Shown: piece by piece, positions 53,917 to 62,586 of the stretch | How positions within the stretch are numbered: the stretch's first letter is position 1 | Layout: each line of letters starts with the position of its first letter | Source: Pseudomonas piscis | GTDB taxonomy: Bacteria; Pseudomonadota; Gammaproteobacteria; Pseudomonadales; Pseudomonadaceae | Reading direction: 5' to 3' | DNA: 64,000 nucleotides | NCBI RefSeq assembly: GCF_009380155.1 | Contig: NZ_WHUV01000001.1 | Location: 744,001-808,000, forward strand | Notes under the pieces: generated by a model | Told to the model about the DNA's origin: nothing | Databases searched by the model: none | What the model saw: only the letters and a program-made list of their open reading frames with translations | Position numbers and translations under genes: made by a program

Positions 53917-55623
53917 TCAGGCGCTGGCACTGACCTCGCGCTGCATCAGCACCTGGAGGGCGGCTTGCAGGCCGGCGGCCCTCTCGCCGATCAGCACATG
54001 CCAGACGTCGCCTTCCAGGCGCCTTGTGCCCTGGCAGCCCAGGTTGCGTAGCGCCGCTTCCGACAAGCCACGGCTGTCGCCCAGTTGCACCCGCAGCCGG
54101 GTCAGGGCTACGCAGTCCAGTTGCAGCAGGTTGTCGCGACCGCCCAGGGCGGTGAGCCATTGCTGGGCTTCCTGGGTGGGAACCGCGATCGATACCGGGG
54201 CCGGCGTCTGCGGCAGCGGTTCGGGAGTGCTGCGCGAGGCCGGCAGGGCCTGGCGGATTTCATCGGCGATGCTATCGGCGGTCGGGCCGACCACCACTTG
54301 CAGGCTGCAGCCCTTGCCGGGGCGTACCACGGCCATGGCACCCAGGGCCTTGAGGTCGGCGTCGCGGGCCAGGTCGCGGTCGGCCAGTTCCAGGCGCAGG
54401 CGGGTGGTGCAGGCGCCCACGGTGATCAGGTTCGCGGCGCCGCCCAGGGCCTTGATGTAGGCCGTGGCGCGCTGGTCGCTGGCCAGCTCGCTCTTGTTGG
54501 CGGTGGGGATGTCCTCGCGACCCGGGGTCTTGAGGTTGAAGCGGCGAATGCAGAAATCGAACACCAGGTAGTAGATCACCGCATACAGCAAGCCCACCGG
54601 CAACACCTTCCAGCCATTGGTGGAGCGACCCCAGCCCAGGGCCATGTCGATGGCGCCGCCGGAGAAGGTGAAGCCCAAGTGGATATCCAGCAGGTTGGTC
54701 AGGGCCATGGACATCCCGGTGAGCAGCGCATGCACCAGGTACAGCAGCGGCGCCAGGAACATGAAGGCGAACTCGATGGGTTCGGTGACCCCGGTGAGGA
54801 ACGAGGTCAGGGCCATGGACAGGAAGATCCCGCCCATCACCTTGCGCCGCTCCGGCAGGGCATTGCGGTACATGGCCAGGCAGGCGGCGGGCAGGCCGAA
54901 CAGCATCATCGGGAACATCCCGGTCATGAACTGGCCGCCGTTGGGGTCGCCGGCAAAATAGCGGGTCAGGTCGCCGGTGACCACGGCGCCGGTGTTCGGG
55001 TCGGTAAAGCTGCCGAAGATGAACCAGGCCATGTTGTTGAGGATGTGGTGCAGGCCAGTGACGATCAGCAGGCGGTTGAACACGCCGAAGACGAAGGCGC
55101 CGAAGCTGCCGCTTTCCAGCAGCAGTTGGCCGAAGCTGTTGATGCCATGCTGGATCGGCGGCCAGATCAGGCCGAACACCACGCCCAGGCCCACGGCGGT
55201 GAAGCCGGTGACGATGGGCACGAAGCGCCGGCCACCGAAGAACGCCAGGTATTCCGGCAGCTTGATGTCCTTGAAGCGGTTGTACAGCGCACCGGCCGTC
55301 AGCCCGCTGATGATCCCGGCGAGCATGCCCATGTTGATGCTGGCGTCCAGCACCTTGAGGGTCGAGATCATCACCAGGTAACCGATCGCTCCGGCCAGGC
55401 CGGCGGTACCGTTGTTGTCCTTGGCGAAACCCACGGCGATACCGATGGCGAAGATCAGCGCCAGGTTGCCGAAGATCGACTGCCCGGCATCGTGGATGAT
55501 GGCGATGTCCAGCAGGTCGGTGTCGCCCAGGCGCAGCAGCAGGCCGGCGATGGGCAGGATGGCGATGGGCAGCATCAGCGCCCGGCCGAGGCGCTGCAGG
55601 CCCTCGATGAAATACTGGTACAT
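53917..55623 (-). CDS. nagE: NagE, N-acetylglucosamine PTS permease (IIC-IIB-IIB')
   Basis: 568-residue inner-membrane sugar permease that takes up and phosphorylates GlcNAc. IIC domain with about ten helices (1-365; MYQYFIEGLQRLGRALMLPI start, TGVTEPIEFAFMFLAP sugar-binding motif). IIB domain (about 390-460) with the phosphocysteine C405 in TVGACTTRLR. A second IIB-like domain (about 495-568) reads LDCVALTRLRVQL, where Ala506 occupies the active Cys position. The IIA domain is on NagF. AGGAGA precedes the ATG at 55623. Last gene of the nag operon. Confidence 0.95.
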   Translation of the reverse strand: MYQYFIEGLQRLGRALMLPIAILPIAGLLLRLGDTDLLDIAIIHDAGQSIFGNLALIFAIGIAVGFAKDNNGTAGLAGAIGYLVMISTLKVLDASINMGMLAGIISGLTAGALYNRFKDIKLPEYLAFFGGRRFVPIVTGFTAVGLGVVFGLIWPPIQHGINSFGQLLLESGSFGAFVFGVFNRLLIVTGLHHILNNMAWFIFGSFTDPNTGAVVTGDLTRYFAGDPNGGQFMTGMFPMMLFGLPAACLAMYRNALPERRKVMGGIFLSMALTSFLTGVTEPIEFAFMFLAPLLYLVHALLTGMSMALTNLLDIHLGFTFSGGAIDMALGWGRSTNGWKVLPVGLLYAVIYYLVFDFCIRRFNLKTPGREDIPTANKSELASDQRATAYIKALGGAANLITVGACTTRLRLELADRDLARDADLKALGAMAVVRPGKGCSLQVVVGPTADSIADEIRQALPASRSTPEPLPQTPAPVSIAVPTQEAQQWLTALGGRDNLLQLDCVALTRLRVQLGDSRGLSEAALRNLGCQGTRRLEGDVWHVLIGERAAGLQAALQVLMQREVSASA

Positions 55624-55647
55624 GGCGTCTCTCCTGGATTCTTGTGC

Positions 55648-58164
55648 TTATAGAGGCCAATGCTCGGCGCAGGCCTGGCGGACAGCGGCGGCGCCGGGCA
55701 GGTCGAGCAGGGTCTGGCTCAGATGACGGCATTGGCCGGCATCGAGCTGGCGGACCCGGTCCTTGAGTTCCCCGACCTGGGGCGGGCTGACCGACAGTTC
55801 GCTGACGCCCAGGCCGATCAGCACCGGGGTGGCCAGCGGATCGGAGGCCAGGGCGCCGCATACCCCGACCCAGCGTCCATGGCGCCTGGCGCCAGCGCAG
55901 GTCTGGGCGATCAGCCGCAGCAGCGCCGGGTGCAAGGCGTCGACCCGGGCGGCCAGCCCGGCATGGTCGCGGTCCATGGCCAGGGTGTACTGGGACAGGT
56001 CATTGGTGCCGATGGACAGGAAGTCGGCATGCTCGGCCAGTTGCTCGGCCATCAAGGCCGCCGCCGGGACTTCGATCATCACCCCCAGTTCAGGACGCTG
56101 GGCGATCCCCAGTTCGCTGGCCAGGGCATCCAGGCGCTGGCGGATATGCAGCAACTCGGCCACCTCGGTGACCATCGGCAGCATGATCCGGCAACGCTCC
56201 AGCGGCGCCACCTGGAGCAGGGCGCGCAGTTGCTGGTCCAGCAGTTCGGGGCGGGCCTGGGCCAGGCGGATGCCGCGCAGGCCCAGCACCGGGTTGGCCT
56301 CGGCCGGCAGTGGCAGGTAGTCCAGTTGCTTGTCGCCGCCGACATCGATAGTGCGGATGATCACCGGTTTGTCGCCCATGGCATCCAGCACGTCCTGATA
56401 GGCCTGGCGCTGTTCCGCCTGGTCCGGTGCGTGCTGGCGGTCGACGAACAGGAACTCGGTGCGCAGCAGGCCGATGCCGTCGGCACCACCCAGGTGGGCG
56501 TCCCGGGCCTCGTCGCTGGAGGCGACGTTGGCCGCCACTTCGATCACCAGACCGTCACGGGTCAGGGCCGGCTCCGTGGCCTGTTGTTGCTGCAAGGCGC
56601 GGCGCTGCAAGCGAGCCCGATGGGCCTCTTGTACCTGCTGCAGGCGTTGTGGGTCGGGTGCCAGTTCCAGGCGTCCGCCGTCGGCATCCAGCACCACCTG
56701 GCGACCACTATCCAGGTGCAGGACTTCCTGGCCCAGGGCCACCAGACACGGCAAGCCCTTGCCCCGGGCCAGGATCGCCACGTGGGAAGTCGCGCCGCCG
56801 GCGGCCATGCACAGGCCGGCCACGCCCTGGGCGCTCAGTTGCAGCAGGTCCGAGGGGGTCAGCTCATCGGCGGCGACCAGCGCCCCGGGCGGCAGGTCGT
56901 ATTGCCAGGTTGTACCCAGCAAGGCCCGCAGCACCCGTTGTTGCAGGTCGCGCAGGTCGTTGGCGCGCTCAGCCAGCAAGGAGTTGTCCAGGCCTTGCAG
57001 CACCTGGCACTGCTCGGCGATCGCCGCGCTCCAGGCGTGGGTGGCGGCCCGGCCCTGGGCGATGGCGGCGTGCGCGGCGTCCAGCAGGGTCGGGTCTTCC
57101 AGCAGGGCCAGGTGGGCGTTGAAAATATCCTGTTCTTCCTGGTTGTGGCGCCGGCGGGCCTGGTCCAGGGTCTGGTGGATGTCGGCGCGGACCTGCTCCA
57201 GGGCTTTCTCCAAGGCTTGGCGCTGTTCATCGGGCTGGTGCTGGCCAAGGTCCTCCGGCAATTGCATGGCCTCAAGTCGCAGCAGTGGGCCGGCGATCAG
57301 CCCTGGTGCGGCACAGACCCCATGCAATACGCCGTCTTCGGCGGGGCGCCGGATGCTGGGCGCGACCACGGCGGGCGCCGGGTGGGCGTCGCTCTCCAGC
57401 GCCGTGCCCAGGGTCTTGAGCAGTGCTTGCAAGGCGGCGTGGCAATCGGCGCCCTGGCAACTGACCAGCACTTCATCCTGTTCGCCGATACCCAGGCCCA
57501 TCAGGGCCACCAGACTGGTGCAGGGGGCGCTCTTGTCCTTGAAACTCAGCTGCGATTGGCTGGCGAAGCCGGCGGCGCATTGGCGGACGAGGGCCGCGGG
57601 GCGCGCATGCAGGCCGCCGCGATGGGCAACCCGGACCCGGGCGCTGGCCTGTTCCGCCGAGCCCGGGGCGCTAGATGAGGATGCCGGAGCCTGGCTGCGT
57701 CGAGTGATATGCAACAGTGGTTCGCCGATCTTCACGGCGCCCAGGCTCAGCGGACGCTGCTCGAAGCCCTCGCTGTTGGTCAGGATCAGCAGGCTGATCA
57801 GGCTCCGGCAATGCTGAGCGACATAGTCCAGGTCGAAGCGCAGCAGAGGCTGGCCGGCGCTGACGCGCTGGCCTTCCTGGACCAGCAGCTCGAAGCCTTT
57901 ACCCTTCAGCTCGACGGTATCCAGGCCCAGGTGCAGCAGTACTTCGGCGCCGTTGTCGGCGCGCAGGGTCACGGCGTGGCCGGTGCGTGCGACCTGGATC
58001 ACCTGGCCGGCGCAGGGGGCGTGCAGGGTGTCGTTGAGCGGATCGATGGCGATCCCGTCGCCCATGGCGCCGGTGGCGAACACCGGATCGGGAACGTTGC
58101 GTAGCGGCAAGACGGGCCCGCTTAGCGGGGCACCGAGCGTCAGGTCGTTATTGTTGTTGTGCAT
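55648..58164 (-). CDS. nagF: NagF, EIIA-HPr-EI fusion of the GlcNAc PTS
   Basis: 838-residue cytoplasmic multiphosphoryl transfer protein. EIIA(Glc)-type domain (about 12-155) with His78 in VLLHLGLDT; HPr domain (about 172-262) with His186 in HRGGLHARPAA; enzyme I (about 278-838) with His460 in GGATSHVAI and the PEP-site blocks IGLLRTEFLF and GTNDLSQYTLAMDRD. It carries phosphate from PEP to NagE, so GlcNAc uptake needs no general EI/HPr. A short poly-Asn run (MHNNNND) opens the protein. The ATG at 58164 is preferred; a TTG at 58185 in frame adds seven residues. Confidence 0.94.
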   Translation of the reverse strand: MHNNNNDLTLGAPLSGPVLPLRNVPDPVFATGAMGDGIAIDPLNDTLHAPCAGQVIQVARTGHAVTLRADNGAEVLLHLGLDTVELKGKGFELLVQEGQRVSAGQPLLRFDLDYVAQHCRSLISLLILTNSEGFEQRPLSLGAVKIGEPLLHITRRSQAPASSSSAPGSAEQASARVRVAHRGGLHARPAALVRQCAAGFASQSQLSFKDKSAPCTSLVALMGLGIGEQDEVLVSCQGADCHAALQALLKTLGTALESDAHPAPAVVAPSIRRPAEDGVLHGVCAAPGLIAGPLLRLEAMQLPEDLGQHQPDEQRQALEKALEQVRADIHQTLDQARRRHNQEEQDIFNAHLALLEDPTLLDAAHAAIAQGRAATHAWSAAIAEQCQVLQGLDNSLLAERANDLRDLQQRVLRALLGTTWQYDLPPGALVAADELTPSDLLQLSAQGVAGLCMAAGGATSHVAILARGKGLPCLVALGQEVLHLDSGRQVVLDADGGRLELAPDPQRLQQVQEAHRARLQRRALQQQQATEPALTRDGLVIEVAANVASSDEARDAHLGGADGIGLLRTEFLFVDRQHAPDQAEQRQAYQDVLDAMGDKPVIIRTIDVGGDKQLDYLPLPAEANPVLGLRGIRLAQARPELLDQQLRALLQVAPLERCRIMLPMVTEVAELLHIRQRLDALASELGIAQRPELGVMIEVPAAALMAEQLAEHADFLSIGTNDLSQYTLAMDRDHAGLAARVDALHPALLRLIAQTCAGARRHGRWVGVCGALASDPLATPVLIGLGVSELSVSPPQVGELKDRVRQLDAGQCRHLSQTLLDLPGAAAVRQACAEHWPL

Positions 58165-58192
58165 GGCGCAGTACTCATCGATCAAGGGGGGC

Positions 58193-59215
58193 TTAGTGAG
58201 TGCGGGTCACTTTGCTCAGGTGCCGTGGCTGGTCGGGGTCCATGCGGCGGGCCTCGGCCAGGCCGGCGGCCATGACGTAGAAGCTCTGGATCGCCAGGAC
58301 CGGGTCCAGTGCCGGGTGTTCGGCCAGGCACAGGGGCAGGTCCCGTTCCTGGATATCGTCCGGGGCGGCCAGCAGTACCTTGGCGCCACGCTGGCGCATG
58401 TCGGCGGCGAGGCTCAGCAGACCGCCCTGTTCCGCGCCCCGTGGAGCGAATACCAGCAGGGGGTAGTCGTGCTCGATCAGGGCCATCGGGCCATGGCGCA
58501 CCTCGGCGCTGCTGAAGGCTTCGGCCTGGATCGCCGAGGTTTCCTTGAGCTTGAGCGCCGCTTCCTGGGCGATGGCGAAGCCCGCGCCACGGCCGATCAC
58601 CATCAAGCGCTGGCAATTGCGCAGGGCTTCGATGGCCGGGCTCCAATCCTCGGTGGCGGCTTGCTCGAGCCCCTCGGAAAGGGCCTGTCCGGCTTCGAGC
58701 AGGTGCGCGTCCTCGTTCCAGTGGCCGATCAGCCGCGCGCTGGCGCTGAGGGTAGCGATGAAGCTCTTGGTGGCGGCCACGCTCTGTTCGGGCCCGGCGT
58801 ACAGCGGCAGGGAAAACTCGCTGGCCGCTTCCAGCGGGCTGTTCGGGGCGTTGACCAGGCCGACAGTGAGGGCGCCGCGCTTGCGCAGCAGGCGCACGCT
58901 GTTCACCAGGTCCGGGCTCTGGCCCGACTGCGAGAAGGCGAAGACCGCCTGGCCGCTGACCCTTAGTGGCGCTTGCTGCATGGTGACCACCGACATCGGC
59001 AGGGAGGCCACTGGAATGCCTACATGCTGCATGGTCAGGTAGGCGAAGTAGCTGGCGGCATGGTCGGAACTGCCCCGGGCCACGGTCATCGCCACTTGCG
59101 GCGGTTGGCGTCGCAGGCGACCGGCCACCTCCACCAGCGACGGCTCCAGGTGCTGCAGCTGGTTGCTCACGGCGGTGTGCGAGGACAGCGCCTCTTCAAG
59201 CATCTTGGAAGTCAA
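58193..59215 (-). CDS. SIS-domain glucosamine-6-phosphate deaminase (NagB-II type)
   Basis: 340 residues with two SIS sugar-isomerase domains: VARGSSDHAASYFAYL and FSQSGQSPDLVNSVRLLRKRGA in the first (about 45-170), RLMVIGRGAGFAIAQEAALKLKETSAIQAEAFSSAEVRHGPM (in parts) in the second (about 205-330). It lacks the glutaminase half of GlmS. In a nag operon without a classical nagB, it most likely converts GlcN6P to fructose 6-phosphate and ammonia, as NagB-II does in Shewanella. Starts with TTG at 59215 behind GGAG, overlapping nagA by 20 bases; ATG at 59203 is an alternative. Confidence 0.88.
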   Translation of the reverse strand: MTSKMLEEALSSHTAVSNQLQHLEPSLVEVAGRLRRQPPQVAMTVARGSSDHAASYFAYLTMQHVGIPVASLPMSVVTMQQAPLRVSGQAVFAFSQSGQSPDLVNSVRLLRKRGALTVGLVNAPNSPLEAASEFSLPLYAGPEQSVAATKSFIATLSASARLIGHWNEDAHLLEAGQALSEGLEQAATEDWSPAIEALRNCQRLMVIGRGAGFAIAQEAALKLKETSAIQAEAFSSAEVRHGPMALIEHDYPLLVFAPRGAEQGGLLSLAADMRQRGAKVLLAAPDDIQERDLPLCLAEHPALDPVLAIQSFYVMAAGLAEARRMDPDQPRHLSKVTRTH

Positions 59216-60302
59216 GCTCTTCTCCTTCGACCATGACGGCGGTCAGTTTGAGTGCGCGGTCCAGGCGCACGCTGTCGGCCCAGCTGCCAGGTTGCAGGCG
59301 GCCGCGCTCGGGTAGGCCGAGGTAGTCGGCGGGAAACTGCGACAGGCGCTGCGAGGCTTCGGCCAGGGGCAGGCCGATCTTCACCAGGTTGCGCAGGGCC
59401 TGGTCCATGGTCAGGGTGCTGCCGGCCAGGGTGCCGTCCGGCAGGCGCACGCCGCCCAGGCACTTGGTCACCGTGTGGCTGCCCAGCTTGTACTCGCCGT
59501 CGGGCATGCCAGCGGCGGCGGTGGAGTCGGTGACGCAGTACAGGCACGGGATCGAGCGCAGGGCCACGCGCATCGCCCCGGGGTGCACATGTAGGAGGTC
59601 GGGAATCAGCTCGGCGTACTGGGCATGGGCCAGGGCCGCGCCGACGATGCCCGGTTCACGGTGATGCAGCGGGCTCATGGCGTTGTACAGGTGGGTGAAG
59701 CTGGTGGCGCCGGCAGCCATGGCGGCCACGCCTTCTTCATAGCTGCCCAGGGTGTGGCCGATCTGCATGCGGATCCCGCGCTCGCTCAAGGCCCGGATCA
59801 GTTCGTTGTGGCCGGCGATCTCCGGGGCGATGGTGATCACCCGGATCGGCGCCAGCTCCAGGTACTGCTCGATTTCCGCCAGCAGCGCGGTATGGGCGAA
59901 GTTGGGCTGGGCGCCGAGCTTGCCGGGGTTGATGTAGGGGCCTTCCAGGTGCACGCCCAGGACCCGGGCGGAGCCGGCGGGGCGCTGCCGGGCGTAATGG
60001 CCCAGTTGCCCCAGTACCTGGCGGATTTCCGTGCTGGGCGCGGTCATGGTGGTGGCCAGCAGCGAGGTGGTGCCGAAGCGCAGGTGGGTGCGGGCGATGG
60101 TCTCGAAGGCCTCGCTGCCCTGCATGATGTCCTTGCCGCCGCCACCGTGTACATGCAGGTCGATGAAGCCGGGCAGCAGGTAGGGCAGGTCGTTGTCGGC
60201 CGGGTCGCAGGGGCTGCCATCGATGGCGGTCACCTTGCCTTGGTCATGGACCAGGTGGCCGCGGATCCAGCCCTGGGGCGTGAGTATGTTGGCTTCGGAC
60301 AT
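59196..60302 (-). CDS. nagA: NagA, N-acetylglucosamine-6-phosphate deacetylase
   Basis: 368-residue metal-dependent amidohydrolase. Metal and catalytic motifs: PGFIDLHVHGGGGKDIMQGS (about 45-65, HxH), VLGVHLEGPYINPGKLGAQ (Glu, about 120), QIGHTLGSYEEG and FTHLYNAMSPLHHREPG (His). The catalytic Asp is in CVTDSTAAAG (about 258). AGGAGG lies 13 bases upstream of the ATG at 60302, rather far. Second gene of the operon after nagR. Confidence 0.95.
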   Translation of the reverse strand: MSEANILTPQGWIRGHLVHDQGKVTAIDGSPCDPADNDLPYLLPGFIDLHVHGGGGKDIMQGSEAFETIARTHLRFGTTSLLATTMTAPSTEIRQVLGQLGHYARQRPAGSARVLGVHLEGPYINPGKLGAQPNFAHTALLAEIEQYLELAPIRVITIAPEIAGHNELIRALSERGIRMQIGHTLGSYEEGVAAMAAGATSFTHLYNAMSPLHHREPGIVGAALAHAQYAELIPDLLHVHPGAMRVALRSIPCLYCVTDSTAAAGMPDGEYKLGSHTVTKCLGGVRLPDGTLAGSTLTMDQALRNLVKIGLPLAEASQRLSQFPADYLGLPERGRLQPGSWADSVRLDRALKLTAVMVEGEELDFQDA

Positions 60303-60331
60303 GGGCGTTTCTTGGCCTCCTGAAATCGGGC

Positions 60332-61063
60332 TCAGCGTCGCAATTCAGCGACGAAGTCGTAGTAGTCGTTGCGGCAGTAGGTGTCGGTGACTTCGATCGG
60401 CGTGTTGTCTTCCAGATAGCCGACCCGGGTCATCAGCAGCATGGCGGTGCCGGGGGCGATGCCCACCAGGGCGGCGAACTCGTCCGAGGCGTTGATCGCC
60501 TGGATGTGTTGCAGCGCCCGCACCACGGGTCGGCCGATACCGTCGAGGTACTCGTACAGCGAGTCGCCCACCGCTTCGGGGCGGGCGATGATGCGTGCCG
60601 GCAGGGTGCTCATCTCGATCGCCATCACCACATCGTCGGCTTTGCGCAGGCGCTTGAGGCGCGCCACCTTGTCGTTGGGCGACAGGCCGAGGCGGATCAG
60701 TTCTTCGTGGGTCGGCGGGGTGAGGGTACGTTCCAGCCATTGGGAACCAGGCACGAAGCCCTTGAGGCGCAGCATCTCGCTGAAGCCGGAGAGCCGCGAC
60801 AGCGGTTGTTCCAGGCGCGGCGTGATGAAGGTCCCGGAGCCTTGGTTGCGGCGGATCAGGCCCTGCTCGAAAAGCACTTCCAGGGCCTTGCGCGCGGTCA
60901 CCCGGGAAATGCCCAGCAGCTCGCTGAGGTTGCGCTCCGAGGGCAGGGCCTGCTCAGCTTTCCACTGGCCGGCATGGATCGCCGCTTCCAGGTTGCGGGC
61001 GAGTTGCAGGTATAGCGGGGTGGGCTGGGTGTCGTCCGGGCGCAGGTTCAAGAGGTGGTTCAT
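60332..61063 (-). CDS. nagR: NagR-type GntR/HutC regulator of GlcNAc use
   Basis: 243 residues: an N-terminal winged helix (about 14-80, ALPSERNLSELLGISRVTARKAL) and a C-terminal UTRA ligand domain (about 95-240, with the EVTDTYCRNDYYDFVAEL end). UTRA members of this type sense GlcNAc-6P or GlcN6P. It heads the operon nagR-nagA-SIS-nagF-nagE and probably represses it and itself. Several AGTGGTAT sequences upstream are its likely sites. The ribosome site (GGAA) is weak. Confidence 0.92.
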   Translation of the reverse strand: MNHLLNLRPDDTQPTPLYLQLARNLEAAIHAGQWKAEQALPSERNLSELLGISRVTARKALEVLFEQGLIRRNQGSGTFITPRLEQPLSRLSGFSEMLRLKGFVPGSQWLERTLTPPTHEELIRLGLSPNDKVARLKRLRKADDVVMAIEMSTLPARIIARPEAVGDSLYEYLDGIGRPVVRALQHIQAINASDEFAALVGIAPGTAMLLMTRVGYLEDNTPIEVTDTYCRNDYYDFVAELRR

Positions 61064-61115
61064 GGTCGGTTTCCGATGCGGTTATAGGTTGTTGTCGCCC
61101 GGTAGTGCCGAAAAA

Positions 61116-61282
61116 CTAATACCACTTAAATACCATGTCAACGCCACTGGTCCGCAGTAGGCGCGCCAGCATGGGCACTATCGGGGTGCTGGCGAGGATA
61201 AAGGATTGAAGTGGTATTAGGCAGGTCTGGCAGCGAGGGCCAGAAGCCAGGCCGCGACCCGCTGCGGGTCGCGAAGTGGTAT
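61116..61282. promoter_or_regulatory. Candidate NagR operator array
   Basis: CTAATACCACTT (61116-61127) and the exact complement AAGTGGTATTAG (61209-61220) lie 93 bases apart centre to centre. AATACCAT (61129-61136) lies directly next to the first, giving two TGGTATT half-sites one helical turn apart on the minus strand. A further AAGTGGTAT is at 61274-61282, beside a 9-base perfect hairpin (61253-61273). Confidence 0.6.
61253..61273. repeat. Hairpin CGCGACCCG-CTG-CGGGTCGCG
   Basis: Perfect 9-base stem, 3-base loop, in the 270-base gap between nagR and the L,D-transpeptidase gene. There is no adjacent T-run. It lies in the same stretch as the AGTGGTAT motifs. Confidence 0.65.
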
Positions 61283-61333
61283 GGGCAGGCGGGTTTTGCG
61301 GGGCGGAGAAAATATTTTTTGCAGGAGGGGGGG

Positions 61334-61837
61334 TTAAGGGCGGATCTCGATCATGGTGCCGTCCTTGACCAGGCCCCAGACCTCACGCATGTCGACGTTG
61401 CGCATGGCGATGCAGCCGTCGGTCCAGTCCAGGGTATGGAAGTACTGCTCGGGGAATTCCTCGGTGTCCGGGGTGCCGTGGATCATGATCATGCCGCCGG
61501 GAGGCACGCCCTCGCGCCGGGAGCGGGCCGAGTCGCTGATATTCGGATAGGAGATGTGCATGGCCAGGTAGTAGCGGTCGCTGGTCTTGCGCCAGTCTAG
61601 CCAGTACAGGCCCTCGGGCGTGCGCTTGTCGCCTTCCATGAGCTTGGGCCCCTTGGGTTTCTTGCCCAGGGAAATGCGGTAGGTCTTGAGGGGCTTGCCG
61701 TCGTTGATCAACTGCAGTTGATGGGCGGACTTGAGCACCAGGACCTTTTCCACGACCTTGCCGCCCAGGGTTTCTACCGTGGAGGCATGGGATGCGGCGA
61801 CGAACGAACAGCACAAGAGGGCAAGCAACCAGCGCAT
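61334..61837 (-). CDS. Periplasmic L,D-transpeptidase-like protein (YkuD)
   Basis: 167 residues with a signal peptide (1-18, ending AASHA) and a YkuD domain: VLVLKSAHQLQLINDGKPLKTYRISLGKKPKGPK (in parts), IMIHGTPD (His about 120) and the catalytic Cys142 in WTDGCIAMRN. Such enzymes cross-link peptidoglycan or attach lipoprotein; YafK-like members instead cut the Lpp bond. ATG at 61837 is preferred; the reading from 61882 would precede the signal peptide with 15 extra residues. Confidence 0.88.
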   Translation of the reverse strand: MRWLLALLCCSFVAASHASTVETLGGKVVEKVLVLKSAHQLQLINDGKPLKTYRISLGKKPKGPKLMEGDKRTPEGLYWLDWRKTSDRYYLAMHISYPNISDSARSRREGVPPGGMIMIHGTPDTEEFPEQYFHTLDWTDGCIAMRNVDMREVWGLVKDGTMIEIRP

Positions 61838-61885
61838 TGACACGATATCCCCAGTCGCGCACGGGGTCCCGTGCACGATCATTGT

Positions 61886-62437
61886 TTAACTGATGGCAGG
61901 CTGAGCGAGTGGCGGTATGGACTCGGTGCGTACTTGGAAAGCACCTGCCCGCCGGTCAGCGAAGAAGCATTCTAAGGTACGGCCGACGGTGCGGAAAGCC
62001 AGCTCGGACCAAGGGATATCGGCTTCGCTGAACAACCGCACTTCCAGGCTCTCGGGGCCGGGGCCGAAATCCGGGTCGGCCAGCTCTGCGCGAAAGAACA
62101 CATGCACCTGGCTGATGTGCGGGACGTCGATCAGGGTATAGAAGCTGAGGTCGCGCACCCGGGCGCAGGCTTCCTCGAAGGTTTCGCGGATCGCCCCCTG
62201 TTCCACTGTCTCGCCGTTCTCCATGAAGCCCGCCGGCAGGGTCCAGTAGCCCAGGCGTGGCTCGATGGCCCGGCGGCATAACAGGACCTTGCCTTCCCAG
62301 GTGGCCAGGCAACCGGCGACGATGTTCGGATTCTGGTAGTGGATGGTCTGGCAGTGATCGCAGACAAAGCGCAGGCGCGAGTCGCCTTCGGGAATGCGCT
62401 GGGTCACCGGGTTGCCGCACTGGCTGCAAAATTTCAT
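61886..62437 (-). CDS. Nudix hydrolase with zinc ribbon (NudC-like / YjaD-related)
   Basis: 183 residues. An N-terminal zinc ribbon (CSQCGN, then CDHCQT at about 26) precedes a Nudix domain with box GFMENGETVEQGAIRETFEEACARV (in parts; about 78-102), where Ala-Cys replaces the usual x-Gly near the end of the box. The zinc ribbon suggests relation to NADH pyrophosphatases, but the protein is shorter than NudC. Substrate unknown. The ATG at 62437 opens MKFCSQCGNP; the longer reading is upstream DNA. Divergent from the CoA-type Nudix gene. Confidence 0.87.
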   Translation of the reverse strand: MKFCSQCGNPVTQRIPEGDSRLRFVCDHCQTIHYQNPNIVAGCLATWEGKVLLCRRAIEPRLGYWTLPAGFMENGETVEQGAIRETFEEACARVRDLSFYTLIDVPHISQVHVFFRAELADPDFGPGPESLEVRLFSEADIPWSELAFRTVGRTLECFFADRRAGAFQVRTESIPPLAQPAIS

Positions 62438-62586
62438 GGGGGCTGTCCGGAAAAGGCTGCGGCTATCTTGGCGCGGGCGGCCCGTTGTCGGCAAGTTATC
62501 CTTGAGCGACATGCCCGGGGAACGGGGGTTGGGCGGCTGCCGGGATTGGTGCATGATGCACGGTAGCCAACAGATCGAGATACCCC

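Noticed and set aside
54085..55653. 522-codon plus-strand ORF opposite nagE
   Set aside because: Gly/Gln/His-rich antisense shadow of nagE without start signal or known domain.
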